A stretch of DNA of 64,000 nt from Prorocentrum cordatum (GCA_963575745.1 CAUYUJ010008602.1:150866-214865), one strand, 5' to 3'. Shown: positions 21,211 through 33,420, counted from the stretch's first letter. Numbers and translations are program-made. Notes: generated from the letters alone by a model not told the origin.

Positions 21211-21385
21211 AACCTGGCACTGGGCCGTTCTGGCGTGCGGCCCGAGGTGCACTGGGCGCGCACCGTCGGACTCCCCGGCCACCCGGACTGGTACCCGGGC
21301 CTCACCGTCGACTCCAGCGTCCGCGAGTTCCAGGACGCTCCCTTCGGGTGGCACCAGCGGGAGATCGATCCTCTCTATTGTGGTT
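21211..21385 (+). CDS. possible exon of an unidentified protein
   Basis: One frame reads LGRSGVRPEVHWARTVGLPG followed by HPDWYPGLTVDSSV and FGWHQREIDPL. The composition is protein-like and the third codon positions are GC-rich, unlike nearby repeat frames. Boundaries and function are unknown. It runs into a (TCC)n and (TA)n patch just before the RT remnant. Confidence 0.3.
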
Positions 21386-21474
21386 TCCTCCTCCTCCTCC
21401 TCCTCCTCCTACGACGACCGTGACCAGGGGGCCCAAACAGGTGTTTTATATATATATATATACATACGAAAAAA

Positions 21475-23135
21475 GAAACAAGAGGTAGGCAGATGATCGA
21501 CAACATTATTGAGGTTGATGCCAACTTGATGATTTCGCACTCGATAGGTGACTGTAGAAGTGCAGGTTCGGCTCTGTCCGACCTCAAGGCTGCCTTCCCC
21601 AGTATTAGCCATTGTTATATAATGGAAAGTATCGGTGCATCTGGGATTCCTGAGAGTATTATTCATCGTATCATGGTCCTGTATGGAAATAGTATGTTGG
21701 TGGTGCATTTCAAACATTGACCTCTTTCCTATCCAGTTCTGTCGTGGCCTTAAGCAACGGTGTCCTCCTAGCGGTCTGCTGTTCAGCCTCTGCTTCGACC
21801 CTGCAGTTCGAAGACTGCAGGAGGTTTCGCTTCGAGCTGCCGTTGCATTTAACGTTATGTGTTTTTTAACGAGCGACCTGTCCACGACGGCCGCGGATCT
21901 TGTCAGTGCGCTCCCGCGCATCTGTAAGTTTCTGGTGCCGAGTGGGGGCGGTACAGGACTGCTTCTGGATCTTCGGGAAGTGCCAGCTCGGGCTCCCTGA
22001 TGCGCACACGTGTACCCGTGCAGTAAGTCGTTTGTTCTGGGGCGGGTATGAAGGTAAGGCGGTTCGAGATTTCCGCATGTGGGTGGTCTATTGGCGCTGG
22101 GGTTGGGATCGACGCGGCCAAAACATCGTGAGCCCCTGTGTGGGGCCAAATTGAAAAAGGGGTGCCTGAGGATCAAAGCGATGGGGGCAGGTCTCTCGAG
22201 TAGTATTGTTGCATACGAGATCTATGGGCTCCCTATGATGTCCCCTGTAGCCCAAATGCACCAGCCTCCAAAGCATGCCCGAGGCGTGGCAAAAGATGGC
22301 CTCCACCTCCTCACCTGTTCTCCGAGCCGTCGGTTCCCACCCATGTCCTTCATCAACCTCAACTTTCTGGGGCACCAGGTGGAGGCCAGAAGATTGGATA
22401 TCTTCGGCCGTGTGTGTATGATCAGGGCCGTCACGAGGAGCTCGTGCTACCTATTTTATTCGAGGCTCGTGGATCAATGTGCTGAACCGTATGAGTGCTG
22501 CATTACCTGGGGGTCTGATATAATGTCACAACAGTTCATATTCATGCATATGAAAAACGCACATGAACAGATTTATCATATACATCCACAACCTGATGCT
22601 GTTGCGGCTAATGGTTGCATAGCTGCCCTGTCGAGTATGCTGATCGAGCATTCGTGAGACGACATACCCTCGGTGCCCACCTTCCTGGTTGTGTTGCCTC
22701 AGTCTGTCATAAGAGTTTCGCCAACGCGTGGAATTCGACCAGACGGCACCGATGCGGAGCTGTGGGGTGCAGCTATGGGTGCCAAGCGATGGGAGGCGAT
22801 GGGACATTCCACTATATGACTTGCCCGATTGCTGTTGGCGGTTTGCGAAACAGCTACCGTCTTCTTCCATAAGAGCACGGCCAAGACCCCTACGCGTCTT
22901 TTCTCCCCCCCACCTCCTCCCCCATAATCTCGAAGCCTTTCTTTCCGCCTGCCTGGCCATTGGCTGTCTGCACTCTACGTTTCAGTCCCTTCGCTCATCG
23001 GGCTCCCCCCCCTCCCCCATCCGATCCGTGGGCCTCTTTCGTGCACGTGTCAGAGCCCAGGCCCGCCGATCGAAGGTAGCGGCAGGTCTGGCCAGAGCGG
23101 GGCCAGTGCCGGGCGGCCCAGCAGCGACTCGCGCG
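21475..23135 (+). pseudogene. decayed LINE reverse transcriptase (RT core to C-terminal region)
   Basis: Pieces of one RT lie in order but in different frames. GRQMIDNI and LSDLKAAFPSISH (about 21480-21620) are the finger/palm start. After a shift, CRGLKQRCPPSGLLFSLCFD (21740-21800) is motif B. GKCQLGLPDAHT (about 21980) resembles the stretch after the catalytic box, and a CGAVGCSYGC..DGTFHYMTCP knuckle lies at about 22755-22835. I could not find the catalytic YADD pair in any frame. With at least three frameshifts the copy is dead. The 5' part is missing, cut near the (TA)n run. Confidence 0.65.
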
Positions 23136-23194
23136 CGTGCTCGCTCTATCGGCAGCGGTGGACTGGGACCTCTTTCTCCCCCCCCCCCCCGAAC

Positions 23195-23310
23195 GCGGGT
23201 CGCTCCTCCTCCTCCTCCTCCTCCTTTTCCTTCTCCTCCTCATGAGTACGTTCACTCCTCCTCCTCCTCCTCCCTCCCTCCTTCCCTCCCTCCTTCCCTC
23301 CCTCCCTCTG
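23195..23310 (+). repeat. (TCC)n / (CCCT)n patch
   Basis: TCC triplets grade into TCCC repeats. Confidence 0.85.
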
Positions 23311-23639
23311 CACCCACGCCCTGCGGGGGGTTCTCTTCCTTCTCCGCCGTGCTTCTCCTCCTTTTCTCTTGTCCATTTTCTCTTCAACCCCACTGTGGCC
23401 GGTGCTTTTTTATTTCTGGCCTGGGCCAGGGTTGTAACCGGCCGATCTTGCAATATTTACCGTGTCGGAGCAGGGGCAGAACCTAGTGGGCGTTCACTGC
23501 GATGGAAGGGTTCTGGTCGAGCTTCCGACGAGAATGATATCGTCGCGGGTCCATGCAGCGCAAGAGCAAAACAATTATCCTGGCAAAGGACCCAACCGTG
23601 TGCACCTGTGCAAACTGCCGTCATATGAGCTGCCTTCGG

Positions 23640-25270
23640 TGGAGCCGCGTATGGGGCCACGAAACGTGCGAGGGGCGCGCCGAAATTTGTGGCACGGGAC
23701 GCGTTCGGATGCAGCCACTGGGGCCTTCGGCGGATCTCCTCATGGGGCCGCGAAGCGTGCGAGGTGTGTGCTGACATGGGCGCGAGACGCACGTGGACGC
23801 AGCCATTGGGGTCTTCGGTGGGGCTCCCTATGGGGTCATGAACCGTGCGAGGGGTGTGCTGACATGGGCGCGGGACACATGTGGACGCAGCCATTGGGAT
23901 TTTCGGTGAGGCTCCCCATGGGGCCACGAACCGCGTGAGGGGTGTGCCGACGTGGGCGCGGGACGCATGTGGGCGCAGCCACTGGGGCCTTCGGTGGAAT
24001 ATTCCTTTGGGGCCACGAAGTTTGTGAGGGCTGTGCCGAAATGGGTGGCGCGGACGCGTGTGGACGCAGCCATTGGAGCCGTCGGTGGAGCTCCCTAGTT
24101 ATGGGGCTTCGAAACGTGTGACGGGTATGCCGAAATCGGCGCGGGACGACGCTTCCATTGGGGCCTTCGGTTGAGCTCCTTGTGGGGCCACGAAACGTGT
24201 GAGGGGTGTGCTGACATGGGTGCCGCAGACGCATGTGGGCACCGCCATTGGGGCCTTCGTTTGAGCTTCCCATGGGACCACGAGGCGTGTGAGGGGTGTG
24301 CAGAATTTTTTGTCGCGGACGCATGTGGGCACCGCCATTGGGGCTTTCGGTGGAGCTTCCTATGGGGCCACGAAGCTTGTGAGGGGTGTGCCGAAATGGG
24401 TGGCGCGGGCGCATGTGAGCACCGCCATTGGGGCTTTCAGTGGAACTACCTATGGGCACGGATCGTGTGAGGGGTGCGCCGACATGGGTAGCGCAAACGC
24501 ATGTGGGCACCGCCATTGGGGGCTTTCGGTGGAGCTACTTATGGGGCCACGAAGCGTGTGAGGGGTGCGCCGACATGGGTAGCGCAAACGCATGTGGGCA
24601 CCGCCATTGGGGCCTTCGGTGGAGCTACCTATGGGGCCACGACGCGTGTGAGGGGTGTGCCGGCATGGGTGGCGCGGACGCACGTGGGCAGTGCCATTGG
24701 GGCTTTGGGTGGAGCTCCGAACGGGGCCACGAAACATGTTAAGAGTGTGCCGACATGGGTGGCGCAGACGCATGTGGGCACCGCCACGAGGGCTTTCGGT
24801 GGAGCTCCCTTTGGCGCCACGAAGCCTGTGAGGGGTGAGCCGAAGTGGGCGTCGCGGACGCATGTCTTCCCTGCCATCGGGGTCTTCAGTGAGCTCTTTA
24901 TGGGGCCACGAAGCGTGTGAGTGTTGTGCCGACATGGGTGGCGCGGACGTGTGTGAGCATCGCCATTCGGGCCTTCGGTGTAGCTCCCCTTTATGGGGCA
25001 ACGAGAACGCGCGAGCGCATGTGGGCGCCGCCATTGGGGCCTTCGGTAGAGCTCATCATGGGGCCACGAGATCTGTGAGGGGTGCGCCGACATGGGTGGC
25101 GCGGGCGCATGCAGTGGGCACCGCCATTGGGGCCTTCGGTGGAGCTCCTCATGGGGCCACGAACCGTGTGAGGGGTGTGCTGACATGGGTGGCGCTGACG
25201 CAGCCACGAAGTTTGTGAAGGGTGTGCCGACACGGGTGGCGCGGCGCGGACGCACGTGGGCACCGCGGGA
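23640..25270 (+). repeat. 90-bp satellite array, about 19 units
   Basis: The unit contains GGGGCCACGAA.CGTGTGAGG, GTGTGCCGACATGGGTGGCG and ACCGCCATTGGGGCCTTCGG. The last block starts at 24241, 24331, 24421, 24509, 24600 and 24690, giving periods of 90, 90, 88, 91 and 90. The first six units are more diverged, and the last is cut short at about 25204. Because 90 is a multiple of three, several frames on both strands stay open for long stretches. The unit has no recognised domain. Confidence 0.92.
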
Positions 25271-25480
25271 CGAGGGGGAGGAGGAAGGAGCGAACGCGGG
25301 GCGCTGTCTCTTGAAACCGAAGACCGAACACCACAGGATAGTCGCAGGCCGATGCTGCGCGAAGGCCGCCCCCAACGGTGCGTGTCGAGGTGCGGGTTGA
25401 GGGGCACGTTGAGTTGTGGAGGCATCCCATACGGTCGGACCGAGGCATAAGATCGAGGTCGGCTCGGGGAGGGTACCCTA

Positions 25481-26377
25481 ATGTTTTTCGTGCGTGTTGG
25501 GCATTATTGTGCAACCTTGGGAATGGTTCCTCGAGTGCTCTTCAGTTTGGCCGGCGGAGGATCCCATGTTCTTGAAGGAGTCGCTTCTGTCCTAAATCCG
25601 ACCGTACCGTTGCCCTTGCGGATGCTCGAGCGTGCGATCATGGCGCGCGCCCGCCTGCTGGCGCTGCCTGCGGACCACCCCGGCGCCCGCATGCTCTCCT
25701 TGGCGCGCTCCCTTTCGTGCACCGCCTGGGCGAGCGTCGTAGCGTGCCGCATGGCGGAGCAGACTCCGCCAATCCTGGACATTGACGTTCACCCCGCTTT
25801 CCGCCACCCGCTGCGCAACGCCCGCTGCTCGCTGGAGCTGCGCCGATTTGTACTGTGCAACTTTAAACTCCAAGTGGTCCGCCCGGCCCTGAGGGCGCGT
25901 GACTTGGCGGCGTTCCAGCGCGCCGCGTGCGCCCGCCTGCCCGCGCTCGGTGTGTCCTATGCCGTTCTTGTCCCTGAACCCCACCAGCTACCCGTGGGCA
26001 TGCTCGGTCTGGACTTTAGACCGCATACGTGGCGCGAGTTCCGCATGTGGGCCGTGGCACGCACGTCCGGGGCATGGCCCCTTCCTGTGCTTGGCGTGCC
26101 GTGCCTCCCTGTCACCTTGGCCCGCTGTGCTGCGTGCGGCGCCTTGCACGTGGATATAGCCCATACGCTCTGCGGGTGCCCCGAGCAGACTGTGCGGCGC
26201 GCGGAGTTGGAGACCCGCGCCCTGCTCCCGCCGCTGTCGCAGGCGGGCGTGTACCTGTACCAGCTCTTCCGCGACGGGCCGCCGCCCGAGCAGAGATGGC
26301 ACCACGTACTCTTCGTGGCGCGCGCCCTGCACGATTCGATCGGCCCGGACGCGTTCTGCCACAGGGAAGCCGCGTGA
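25481..26377 (+). pseudogene. LINE ORF fragment: region C-terminal to the RT core
   Basis: 298 codons are open. The sequence VPLPLRMLERAIMARARLL near the start matches the helical part that usually follows the RT palm in non-LTR elements, and CAACGALHVDIAHTLCGCP (about 26135-26180) is a C..C..H..C knuckle. The RT catalytic core is absent upstream: the 90-bp satellite array ends about 210 bases before it, so the copy is 5' truncated. Assignment is by layout and motif, not by alignment. Confidence 0.5.
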
Positions 26378-26850
26378 CGTACGGACGGGCCTCGGTCTGC
26401 GTGCCCGAGGGGCCCGGTGCAGCCGCCCAGCACCGCGCGTCTGGGGCAGCAGCCGCTCCATCCCCCTTGCCTGGCCACCCTATCGTGCCTCCCGCCCCCC
26501 CCTCCCCCTCCGCTGCTTCGCGTATCTTCCCTGCCGTTGCCCGTCCCCGAGCCGTCTGCGGCCGGGGGGGGGGCAGGGGCGCCGCCTCGTTCTTTTCCAA
26601 GGTGCGCACTAGGGAGGGGTAGCGCGGGCCACGGGGCCAGTGCGCCGTTGCCTGCTGCGGCTCCTGGGCTGACCCACGACGGAGGTGAAAGACCCTACCC
26701 GAGACGGGGCCAGCCCCGTGGCCCTTGCCCTGGGATCGCAGGGGCGGCTGCGACCTGAGCGGGCCGCGCGCGGGGGGGCGCTGGGGCGGCGCGCGACCGC
26801 GCGCGGCGCTCCGGACCCCGCCACTGCGGTATGAAATGAAACGAAATGAA
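26378..26850. other. GC-rich 3' region between two LINE remnants
   Basis: No frame looks coding. It may hold the 3' ends of both the plus-strand and minus-strand LINEs. Confidence 0.35.
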
Positions 26851-26853
26851 AAT

Positions 26854-28612
26854 TCACTTGTGTGGGCCTCCTGGGAGGTCTTCGTCGCCACGGCCGCATT
26901 CGCATCGAAATTTTGGCCAGGACGCATCCTTAGGAACTCGACGAGCGTCGAGTGGCGGAATCACAGGGATCGACCTGGCTGGGAGGGGCCGCTGGGTGGA
27001 AGGGTCGATTCTTCTCTTGAGCAGCAAAGCATTCTTCGTGCCTGAGGTCGGGTGCTCCAGGCACCGCGTGCGGAGCGACAGAATCTGCCTCCGAGCAGAC
27101 CCTCCACAGGCAGAACACCATGTCACCCCGTCCTCCCACCCCCCGGCCCACCACAGACGATCAGTATGATGGGCCTGAGCGAGCCGAGGAGGCACGCCAG
27201 GGCAAAGGGAGCGACAAAGCCTAGCACGCGTGGCGCAATTGCGCCCACAATGAAGGCATCCCCAGCGGCCAGCTCTGAACTTCACCTGATGGCCCCTCGG
27301 GTCCGAAACGAATTCAAGCGGATCGAAGACGCGCCGGAGCCGGGGACGTTCGACGTCAGGGAATCCAGCGGCCGCTAGGTGGGATAGCACGCGGCCCGTA
27401 TAGTAGGCTACGAACCTCGCTGCCCACCATAGGAGAGGCCTCTGCTCTACGACTTTGGGGCTCGTGGGGTGCCCTTGAGCCCCGCGCTTGGCAAAGGTGT
27501 CGGCTAATTTGTTAGCCCTGAAATGTCGCCACACAACGCCCTGAGCCTGAGCCTCCCGCCAAGACGTGTGAAACGGAACCCAGACCAACTGGATGTTCTC
27601 ACGGCCGATGTCTTGGATCTTATCCCAGACACGGACCCAAGTCTCTGAATACGGGCGCGTCACTCTACAGCCGACCTCCGGGCCCGCAGCAACGCCATCC
27701 GCGACCGCCTTGCAGTCGGTGACAATGACAAGATCCCCGACGGAATGCTGCAAGCACATGTACATCACCCAAATTTCCGCAAGACCTATTTCCTGCAGGG
27801 CGGTAGGGAGAGTGCCGAACACCGCTCCTCTCGATTCACCGTGGTTGTCAACGGCAGCGCATGCCCACCCTGCACGGCTGGCGTGCGCAAATTCGGGATC
27901 AAAGCACGAGCCGTCGATGCCGACGAGACCTGAGAAGGCGCCTCCCTCCAGGGGCCCATCATTGCGGATCACACCGAGCTGCGATGGTGGCGGTTGCAGC
28001 CTCAGCAGCGACTCGGCGAGGCACCTGTACAACAAAGGATCATTGATCTGGCATCGACTCCCCTCGCAAGTGGCATCGTCAAGATCGAGCCCGTCTCGGA
28101 TCGATTTTGAAAAAGCACAGCAAAAGAGGCGATGGCCAGTGGTCCCTGGAGCATCCTGGCAAACAAGGCAGAGGGGCGAGGTGACCGAACGAGCCTCGAA
28201 CAACCTCTGCTGCGTCCAGAGACCCCTGGCGGCGTGAGTGGCCAACAACTGAGCCCCAGCCTTATGCCCTTCTCGGCGGAGCTGGGCCTGAGCCTTTCGG
28301 ATTGGATCCAAGAGCGGGGCACCTCCTAGCATCTCTCACCCCTGAGAACCAGAGAGGCTGTTCAAAAGCGCTAGCTCTGTGCCGAGATCGACAAGCTTGC
28401 GAAGAGTGCTGGGATGGACCTCAGACAAATCCACAACCACCCCACTCCCCGTCAGCCACCGGTCGAAACGTTCAGCGGTCCATCCCAGCCTGGCGACGGC
28501 GCCCAGGACGGCCGAGCAGGGCCCGCGGGTTCGAAAATTAAAAACTGTCTGTGCGGTGATTTCCTCAGCCGCTGAAGAAGCTGCTGCGTTCAGGGTGCTC
28601 CAGGCTTCCCCT
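26854..28612 (-). pseudogene. LINE C-terminal half with complete RNase H domain, one internal stop
   Basis: On the minus strand the frame opens near 28612 (GEAWSTLNAAASS), reads through LTGSGVVVDLSEVHPSTLRK, meets one TGA at about 28340, and continues to 26854. Then come a CLVCQDAPGTTGHRLFCC knuckle, RNase H with GIDGSCFD (first Asp), GLAEIW (Glu), VIVTDCKAV (Asp), VWVPFHTS (His) and RANKLADTFAKRG (last Asp), and a zinc-ribbon-like tail (GCLHCGRNC, WCSACGG). All RNase H catalytic positions are present, so apart from the TGA the domain looks intact. The RT core is not present upstream. Confidence 0.75.
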
Positions 28613-28990
28613 CAGGTGCACCTCGCGCGTGGGTTTTCAGGGCTGGGTTTCTTGCGAGGGTTTCTTGTGGCCGCGCCCGCACTGTACAGCAAGCACGGCA
28701 AATAAGAGATCAGCTTGCCAGCACGTGCCACGTGCCCCAAGGATGCATTATCCCCCGATGGCCTCAATCAAGGACCCACAGGAGTCGTGGGGCGCATCGG
28801 GGCCCTCAAATGTTGACGAAACATGTGCCCCAGGATTCCTCACAGCAACGCTTCTTATCTTTGTGCGCCTGCTGTGCCCTCCCAGCGCTTTCCTTTCCTT
28901 CCCATCCCTGACCGTCTTGCTTGCCCCCCCGATTTCTCCTCCCGCTCCTCCCCGCCCCTCATGCAGCTGGCGGCCACCATCCTCGCTCTT
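28613..28990. other. unassigned sequence
   Basis: No recognisable gene or shared repeat. It borders the (GAC)n tract. Confidence 0.35.
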
Positions 28991-28997
28991 TGGCGCC

Positions 28998-29245
<248 letters not shown>

Positions 29246-29282
29246 GGGGAGGGGAGGGCGGGAGGGAGGGAAGGATAAGCAG

Positions 29283-29368
29283 GAGAAGTAGGAGCAGAAG
29301 GAGGAGGAGAAGGAGGAGGAGGAGGAGGAGGAGGGAGGAGGAGGAGGAGGAGGAGGGAGGAGGGGAGG
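29283..29368 (+). repeat. (GGA)n microsatellite
   Basis: A purine tract with AGGAG interruptions. Confidence 0.95.
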
Positions 29369-29607
29369 CATGAGGGGGAGCAGAGGGCGGCGGCGGCGGC
29401 GACGGAGGAGCAGCCCGGCTGCCGTGGGCGCCCGCTTCTCGCTCGCCCCCCCTGGCCCCTCTCCGAGGAGGTCCTGCACCAGAACGGCAAGTGCCCGATG
29501 CCGTGCCCCTGAGGGGCCGCCGCTGGCCTCCCCGCTCTCGCGCCGCTTCCCCGGGTCGAGACCCTCTGGGAATCGGCGGGCTTGGAAGATGTATCGGCCT
29601 GGGCTCT

Positions 29608-29813
29608 AGGCCTGCTGGATGGGGTCGGAGTGGACGGGGTCGAAGGAACGTGCCGCATCGGCGATGCATCGGCGGTGCGGCTCGATGTGGGGCCCAATTT
29701 TCTGCACGCCGAGGTCGCCGATGCATCGCCGAAGCCGCCAGTCCATCGCCGATGTATCGGCGATGCGGCGAGATCCGCCGACCCCATCTGCGCGGACCCC
29801 ATCCAGGAGGTTC
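29608..29813. mobile_element. fold-back element family F, copy 3
   Basis: The left arm AGGCCTGCTGGATGGGGTCG pairs with the right arm CGGACCCCATCCAGGAGG. Between them lie GCATCGGCGATGCATCGGC words and the shared GGGGCCCAATTTTCTGCACG segment, which is also found in copy 4. Confidence 0.8.
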
Positions 29814-29889
29814 TTCATCGGGCGCCGCTGCCGTCTCAGAGCGTTCCGGAACGCTTCGAGAGCTTTCCGTTCGGAGCTCAAGAGGGTCG

Positions 29890-30075
29890 ATGCAAAAGTG
29901 GGTCAGCCAGGGCGCCAGATCTTGCAGGATCCTGCAGGGCCAGGGATGCATTGACCTGGGCTTGGGCGCAGGATCCTGCAGGATCTTGCCGGATCCTGCA
30001 AGGCCTCACTGACCCGGGTTTGCATTGACCCGGGTCTGAGTCAGAAGATCCCCGATCCGTAACGTCCTGGAGCGG
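29890..30075 (+). repeat. CAGGATC(C/T)TGC repeat patch
   Basis: CAGGATCCTGCAGG-like palindromic words recur, together with GACCCGGGT words. Confidence 0.55.
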
Positions 30076-30137
30076 ATTCATCTCGATTCGAGGCTTGCCT
30101 GAGGTGGAGGGTTTCTCCGAAGGGCTTAGGCGACCCT

Positions 30138-30372
30138 TCCTCCTCCCTCCTCCTCCTCCTCCTCCTCCTCCTCCTCCTCCTCCTCCTACTCCTCCTCCCT
30201 CCTCCTCCTCTTCCTCCTCCTCCTCCTCCTCCTCTCTCCTCCTCCTCCTCCCCCCCCCTCCTCCACTTCCTTCTTCTCCTCCTCCTCCTCCTCCTCCTCC
30301 TCCTCCTCCTCCTCCTCCTCCTCCTCCTCCTCCTCCTCCTCCTCCTCCTCCTCCTCCTCCTCCTCCTCCTCG
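30138..30372 (+). repeat. (TCC)n microsatellite, about 235 bp
   Basis: A long pyrimidine tract with a few TCT and CCC interruptions. Confidence 0.96.
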
Positions 30373-30727
30373 GGCCGCCTACGGCCCCGGGGGAAACCGT
30401 GCAGCCTGCATGGGGCCACCCGCCGCGACCTCGGCCCCTCCGAGGGCCCGGAGCGCTCGCCGAGGGCCCCCCTCGTCGCCTGGCAGCGCTCGGACGTATG
30501 CATTTCTCCTTCGGGGAGGACCATCGAGGAGCATCCTTGATCACTTGGCGAAAAAAACACGCACGAAACCGAAAGAAACACAGGAAATGGACGTCCGAGC
30601 GATGTCCGCCGGGGCCGCGGCCAGCGCCCGCCCCGAGCGCCAGACCCAGAGCTCCTCGAGTCGGCGACCCCCCTCCCCAGGGACGACGCGCGCGCTCCGA
30701 GAAGCCAGACCCCCTCGCGTCGTGAAC

Positions 30728-30905
30728 AAAATCACGGCGAGAGGTTTTTCTCTACTTTCGGCCTCTGGGGGCCCTTACCGGGCCTCGGGGCCTTCGAAAA
30801 ACGACTCAGGATGAAAAACCGGTCCCAGGGAATAGGTTCAGACCTTCGGCGGTCGACGTTGTAAAAAAATCACGACGTCGGGGGTCTGGGAATCTCATTC
30901 CCCAA
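30728..30905 (+). repeat. dispersed repeat family R, copy 4 (best preserved)
   Basis: In order: AAAATCACGGCGAGAGG, TTTCGGCCTCTGGGGGCCC, CTCAGGATGAAAAACCGGTC, CGGCGGTCGACGTTGTAAAA and AATCACGACGTCGGGGGTC. I use it as the reference for the family. Confidence 0.7.
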
Positions 30906-30974
30906 TCAGTGTTTGCATCGAAGGTGTCCCAGCGGAAATGGATAGATTTGGCGAAGGTGTCCCGTCGATGTTGG

Positions 30975-31075
30975 TGGCCGGCCGGGTTCCCGGGTTCCTG
31001 GGTTCCTGGGTTCCCAGGTTCTGGTGGTTGGTTCTTGGCCGATTTCGGTGGGTTCCGGGTTCCCGGATTCCCGGT
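30975..31075 (+). repeat. GGGTTCCC repeat
   Basis: The words CCGGGTTCCCGGGTTCCTGG recur with single-base changes. Confidence 0.8.
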
Positions 31076-31304
31076 CGATCTCCTTGTCGATCAAACCATC
31101 CATTGATTGGGGTATTTTCTCTGGTGTGATAATGTAATGCGTCGTGGCGGGCTCTTTCTGGCCACACCGCCCGGGAAACGGCATGATACAAGATGGGTAT
31201 GCTAGAGGTTCGGGTCAGACGCGCGCAACCCTGAAGGACAGATAGTATTAGTATGTCTATGTGCGTCCCATCGAGTCTTGGGGGAAAAATGAACGAAACG
31301 CAAT

Positions 31305-31478
31305 CACGACGGGGGGGGGGGATTTGGGCCGTTTTCAGCTTGCGGGGGCCCTTACTGGGCCTCGGGGCCGGTAAAAGACGGCTGGGAAGGAAAAGCCGAT
31401 CCTGGGGAAGTGGCCCAGGCCTCTGGGGGTCGACGTTGTGGACGAAGTCGTCACGTCGGGGGTCTGCGTGGAGGAGGG
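31305..31478 (+). repeat. dispersed repeat family R, copy 5
   Basis: Shares CGGGGGCCCTTACTGGGCCT, AAAAGACGGCTGGGAAGG and GGGGGTCGACGTTGT with copy 4. Confidence 0.65.
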
Positions 31479-31557
31479 AAAGGTGCCGGATGCCGCCCAG
31501 CCCCACCCCGCCCCCGTTAGCTTTCGGCTGGCAGTGAAACTCGTCCTTTCCTCCTCG

Positions 31558-31728
31558 TCGGGGGTGGACAGACCTCCTACCCTGACACGTCGATTAGCGA
31601 ATTGGCCGTCTTCGGTTCGCGAGAGGGCGTCGCGGCCGTCATTTCTGCGGGTCCAGGTCCGTCGGTTTCGGTCCTAGGCCGTTTTAACTAAAGGGCGGTT
31701 TACGAAAGGGAGGTCTGTCCACCGCCGA
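31558..31728. mobile_element. MITE-like element, family E, copy 2
   Basis: It is exactly 171 bp, like copy 1. The termini are TCGGGGGTGGACAGACCTCC and the inverse GGAGGTCTGTCCACCGCCGA. CCTCG flanks both sides (31553-31557 and 31729-31733), a perfect 5-bp target-site duplication. No protein is encoded. Confidence 0.88.
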
Positions 31729-32200
31729 CCTCGTCCTCCCCCTCGTCCTCCCCCTCGCCCTGCCCCTCGTCCTCCCACGCAGCGGAAATCTCCTGCTCGG
31801 GGCCCCGCCGCCCGCTGCGCGGCCCCCCCTGCGGCCCCGCCCCTGCGCCGGGCCGGTCGCGGCCCCAGCCCGCCGCCGCCCGCCGCTGCCGCTCGCCGCC
31901 GCGAGGGTAAGGGAAGAAGCTCGAGAACAAACAGCGAGGGTGGCACAAGAAGCAAAACAAGAGAGCGAGGGCACAAGGCACCCGAGGGCATGAAGTAGCA
32001 GCACCTCGTGTTTCTTGTTGCGCCCTCGGTTTTTGTTTGTTTGTATGCCCTCGGGCTGCTTGTCATACCCTGCCTGTCGCCGCCGCTGCTGCCGGCCGCC
32101 GCCGCCGCCGTCTGCCGCCGACGTCTCTGGAGGGATCCCGGCGTCGCAGGTCTTCAGAGCGGGCGATGTCGCCCACTTTCGGGCCCTGGGGCCCTCATTC
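31729..32200. other. unassigned GC-rich spacer
   Basis: Arg/Pro-rich frames occur on all strands. I see no domain. Confidence 0.35.
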
Positions 32201-32201
32201 T

Positions 32202-32401
32202 AGGCCTCCTAGATATGGGGTCGGAGTAGATGGGGTCGGAGGATCGCGCCGCATCGCCGATACATCAGCGATGCATCAGCGATGCGGCTCGATGTGGGGC
32301 CAAATTTTCTCCACGCCGACGTCGCCGATGCATCGCCGACTTCGCCGATGCTGCGAGATCTTCCGACACCATCTACTCGGACCCCATCTAGGAGGCCTCT
32401 A
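32202..32401. mobile_element. fold-back element family F, copy 4 (best preserved)
   Basis: AGGCCTCCTAGATATGGGGT at the left is inverted as ACCCCATCTAGGAGGCCT at the right. Inside are the second arm pair and GCATCGCCGATACATCAGCG words. Length is 200 bp. Confidence 0.85.
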
Positions 32402-32826
32402 CTCACGGATCGATCTGGCTCGTCAACATGCGGCAGACGATGCGGTCGAGCCAAACCGTGTTTTGGCGACCGTTTTCGTTCTCGCTTCGTTTCGCAGCCA
32501 GGGCGGGCCCAGGACAGAAGGAAGGAAGACCGAAGACAGAGCGGAAGCGAGGAAAGCACTGTCAAGCTCGAGGCCTATGCAGCAGGGCTCCGGGGCTCTG
32601 GTCGTGGTGCTTCGTGTTTCGCCACGAGTGGTTCCGCAGCGTCGGATCTTGGGGTCCGTCGCCGCCGCCGCCGGGCTTTGCCGGCGTGGCCGTCGCCGTT
32701 CGCTCGGGCCGAGCGGCGGCACCGTTTTTCGCCGCCGCCGCCGTCCTCGGGGCGCATCGGGGCCCCCGTGCCGCCCAGCCTGTTGCCCGTCGTCCCCCAC
32801 CCGCCGCCGTCGCTGGCGAGCAAGCC
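32402..32826. other. unassigned GC-rich spacer
   Basis: Mixed Arg/Pro-rich frames and no recognisable domain. Confidence 0.35.
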
Positions 32827-32994
32827 TTAAGGCGGGCATGCCCCTCTGCAGGAAAAATGTTCCTGACTTGTGAGAAATGGTCTGGTGACGATTTTTCGTG
32901 CTCCTTTGACTATGTTCGATCATTGCTTGACTGAGTGTCCTAGTTCTTCCGACATCCGCGGGTAGGAGGACATGCCCGACCTAAATCAGGCCCC
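32827..32994. mobile_element. MITE-like element, family C, copy 1
   Basis: The left end TTAAGGCGGGCATGCCC pairs with the right end GGACATGCCCGACCTAA. It shares GAAATGGTCTGGTGACGATT and GACTATGTT with the copy at 40576. Confidence 0.8.
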
Positions 32995-33219
32995 ACGGTC
33001 TGAGGGCCTGTTTAGGGCCTCGAGGCGCGAGTCTTGATTCCACCCCGCCCGAGAGGCCGGAGTGAAGGGGGGGCGCGCTGGGATCGAAGAGGTCCACCCC
33101 GCCAGGACGTCTCGGGGGGCATGCTGCTGGCTCCGTTCTGGGGCCTCTGGGGGCCTCTTCGAGCCTCTGAAGACCTCTGAGGTCACCCGGTCAAAATCTT
33201 GGGGCCTGGGATCGGCGTC

Positions 33220-33420
33220 ACAGTCGCCGCCGCCGTCGCCGTCGCCAGCATCGCCGCCATAGTCTTCGCAGCCGCCGCCACCGCCGCCAGTCGCCGCTGA
33301 CGCTCGCGACCCTCGATCGAGGTCCGAGGACCCAGGTTTCGGAATGCTTGCTGGCCTGGTATCGCAGTCGTCGTCGCCGCCGTCGTCGTCGTCGTTGCCA
33401 CCGCCGTCCGTCGCCTTCCG
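33220..33420 (+). repeat. interspersed GTCGCCGCC tract
   Basis: Two triplet-rich patches (33220-33300 and 33365-33415) separated by ordinary sequence. Confidence 0.7.

Noticed and set aside
23640-25270. CRISPR-like array
   Set aside because: The whole 90-bp unit is repeated, with no constant-repeat/unique-spacer pattern, no cas genes and eukaryotic context.
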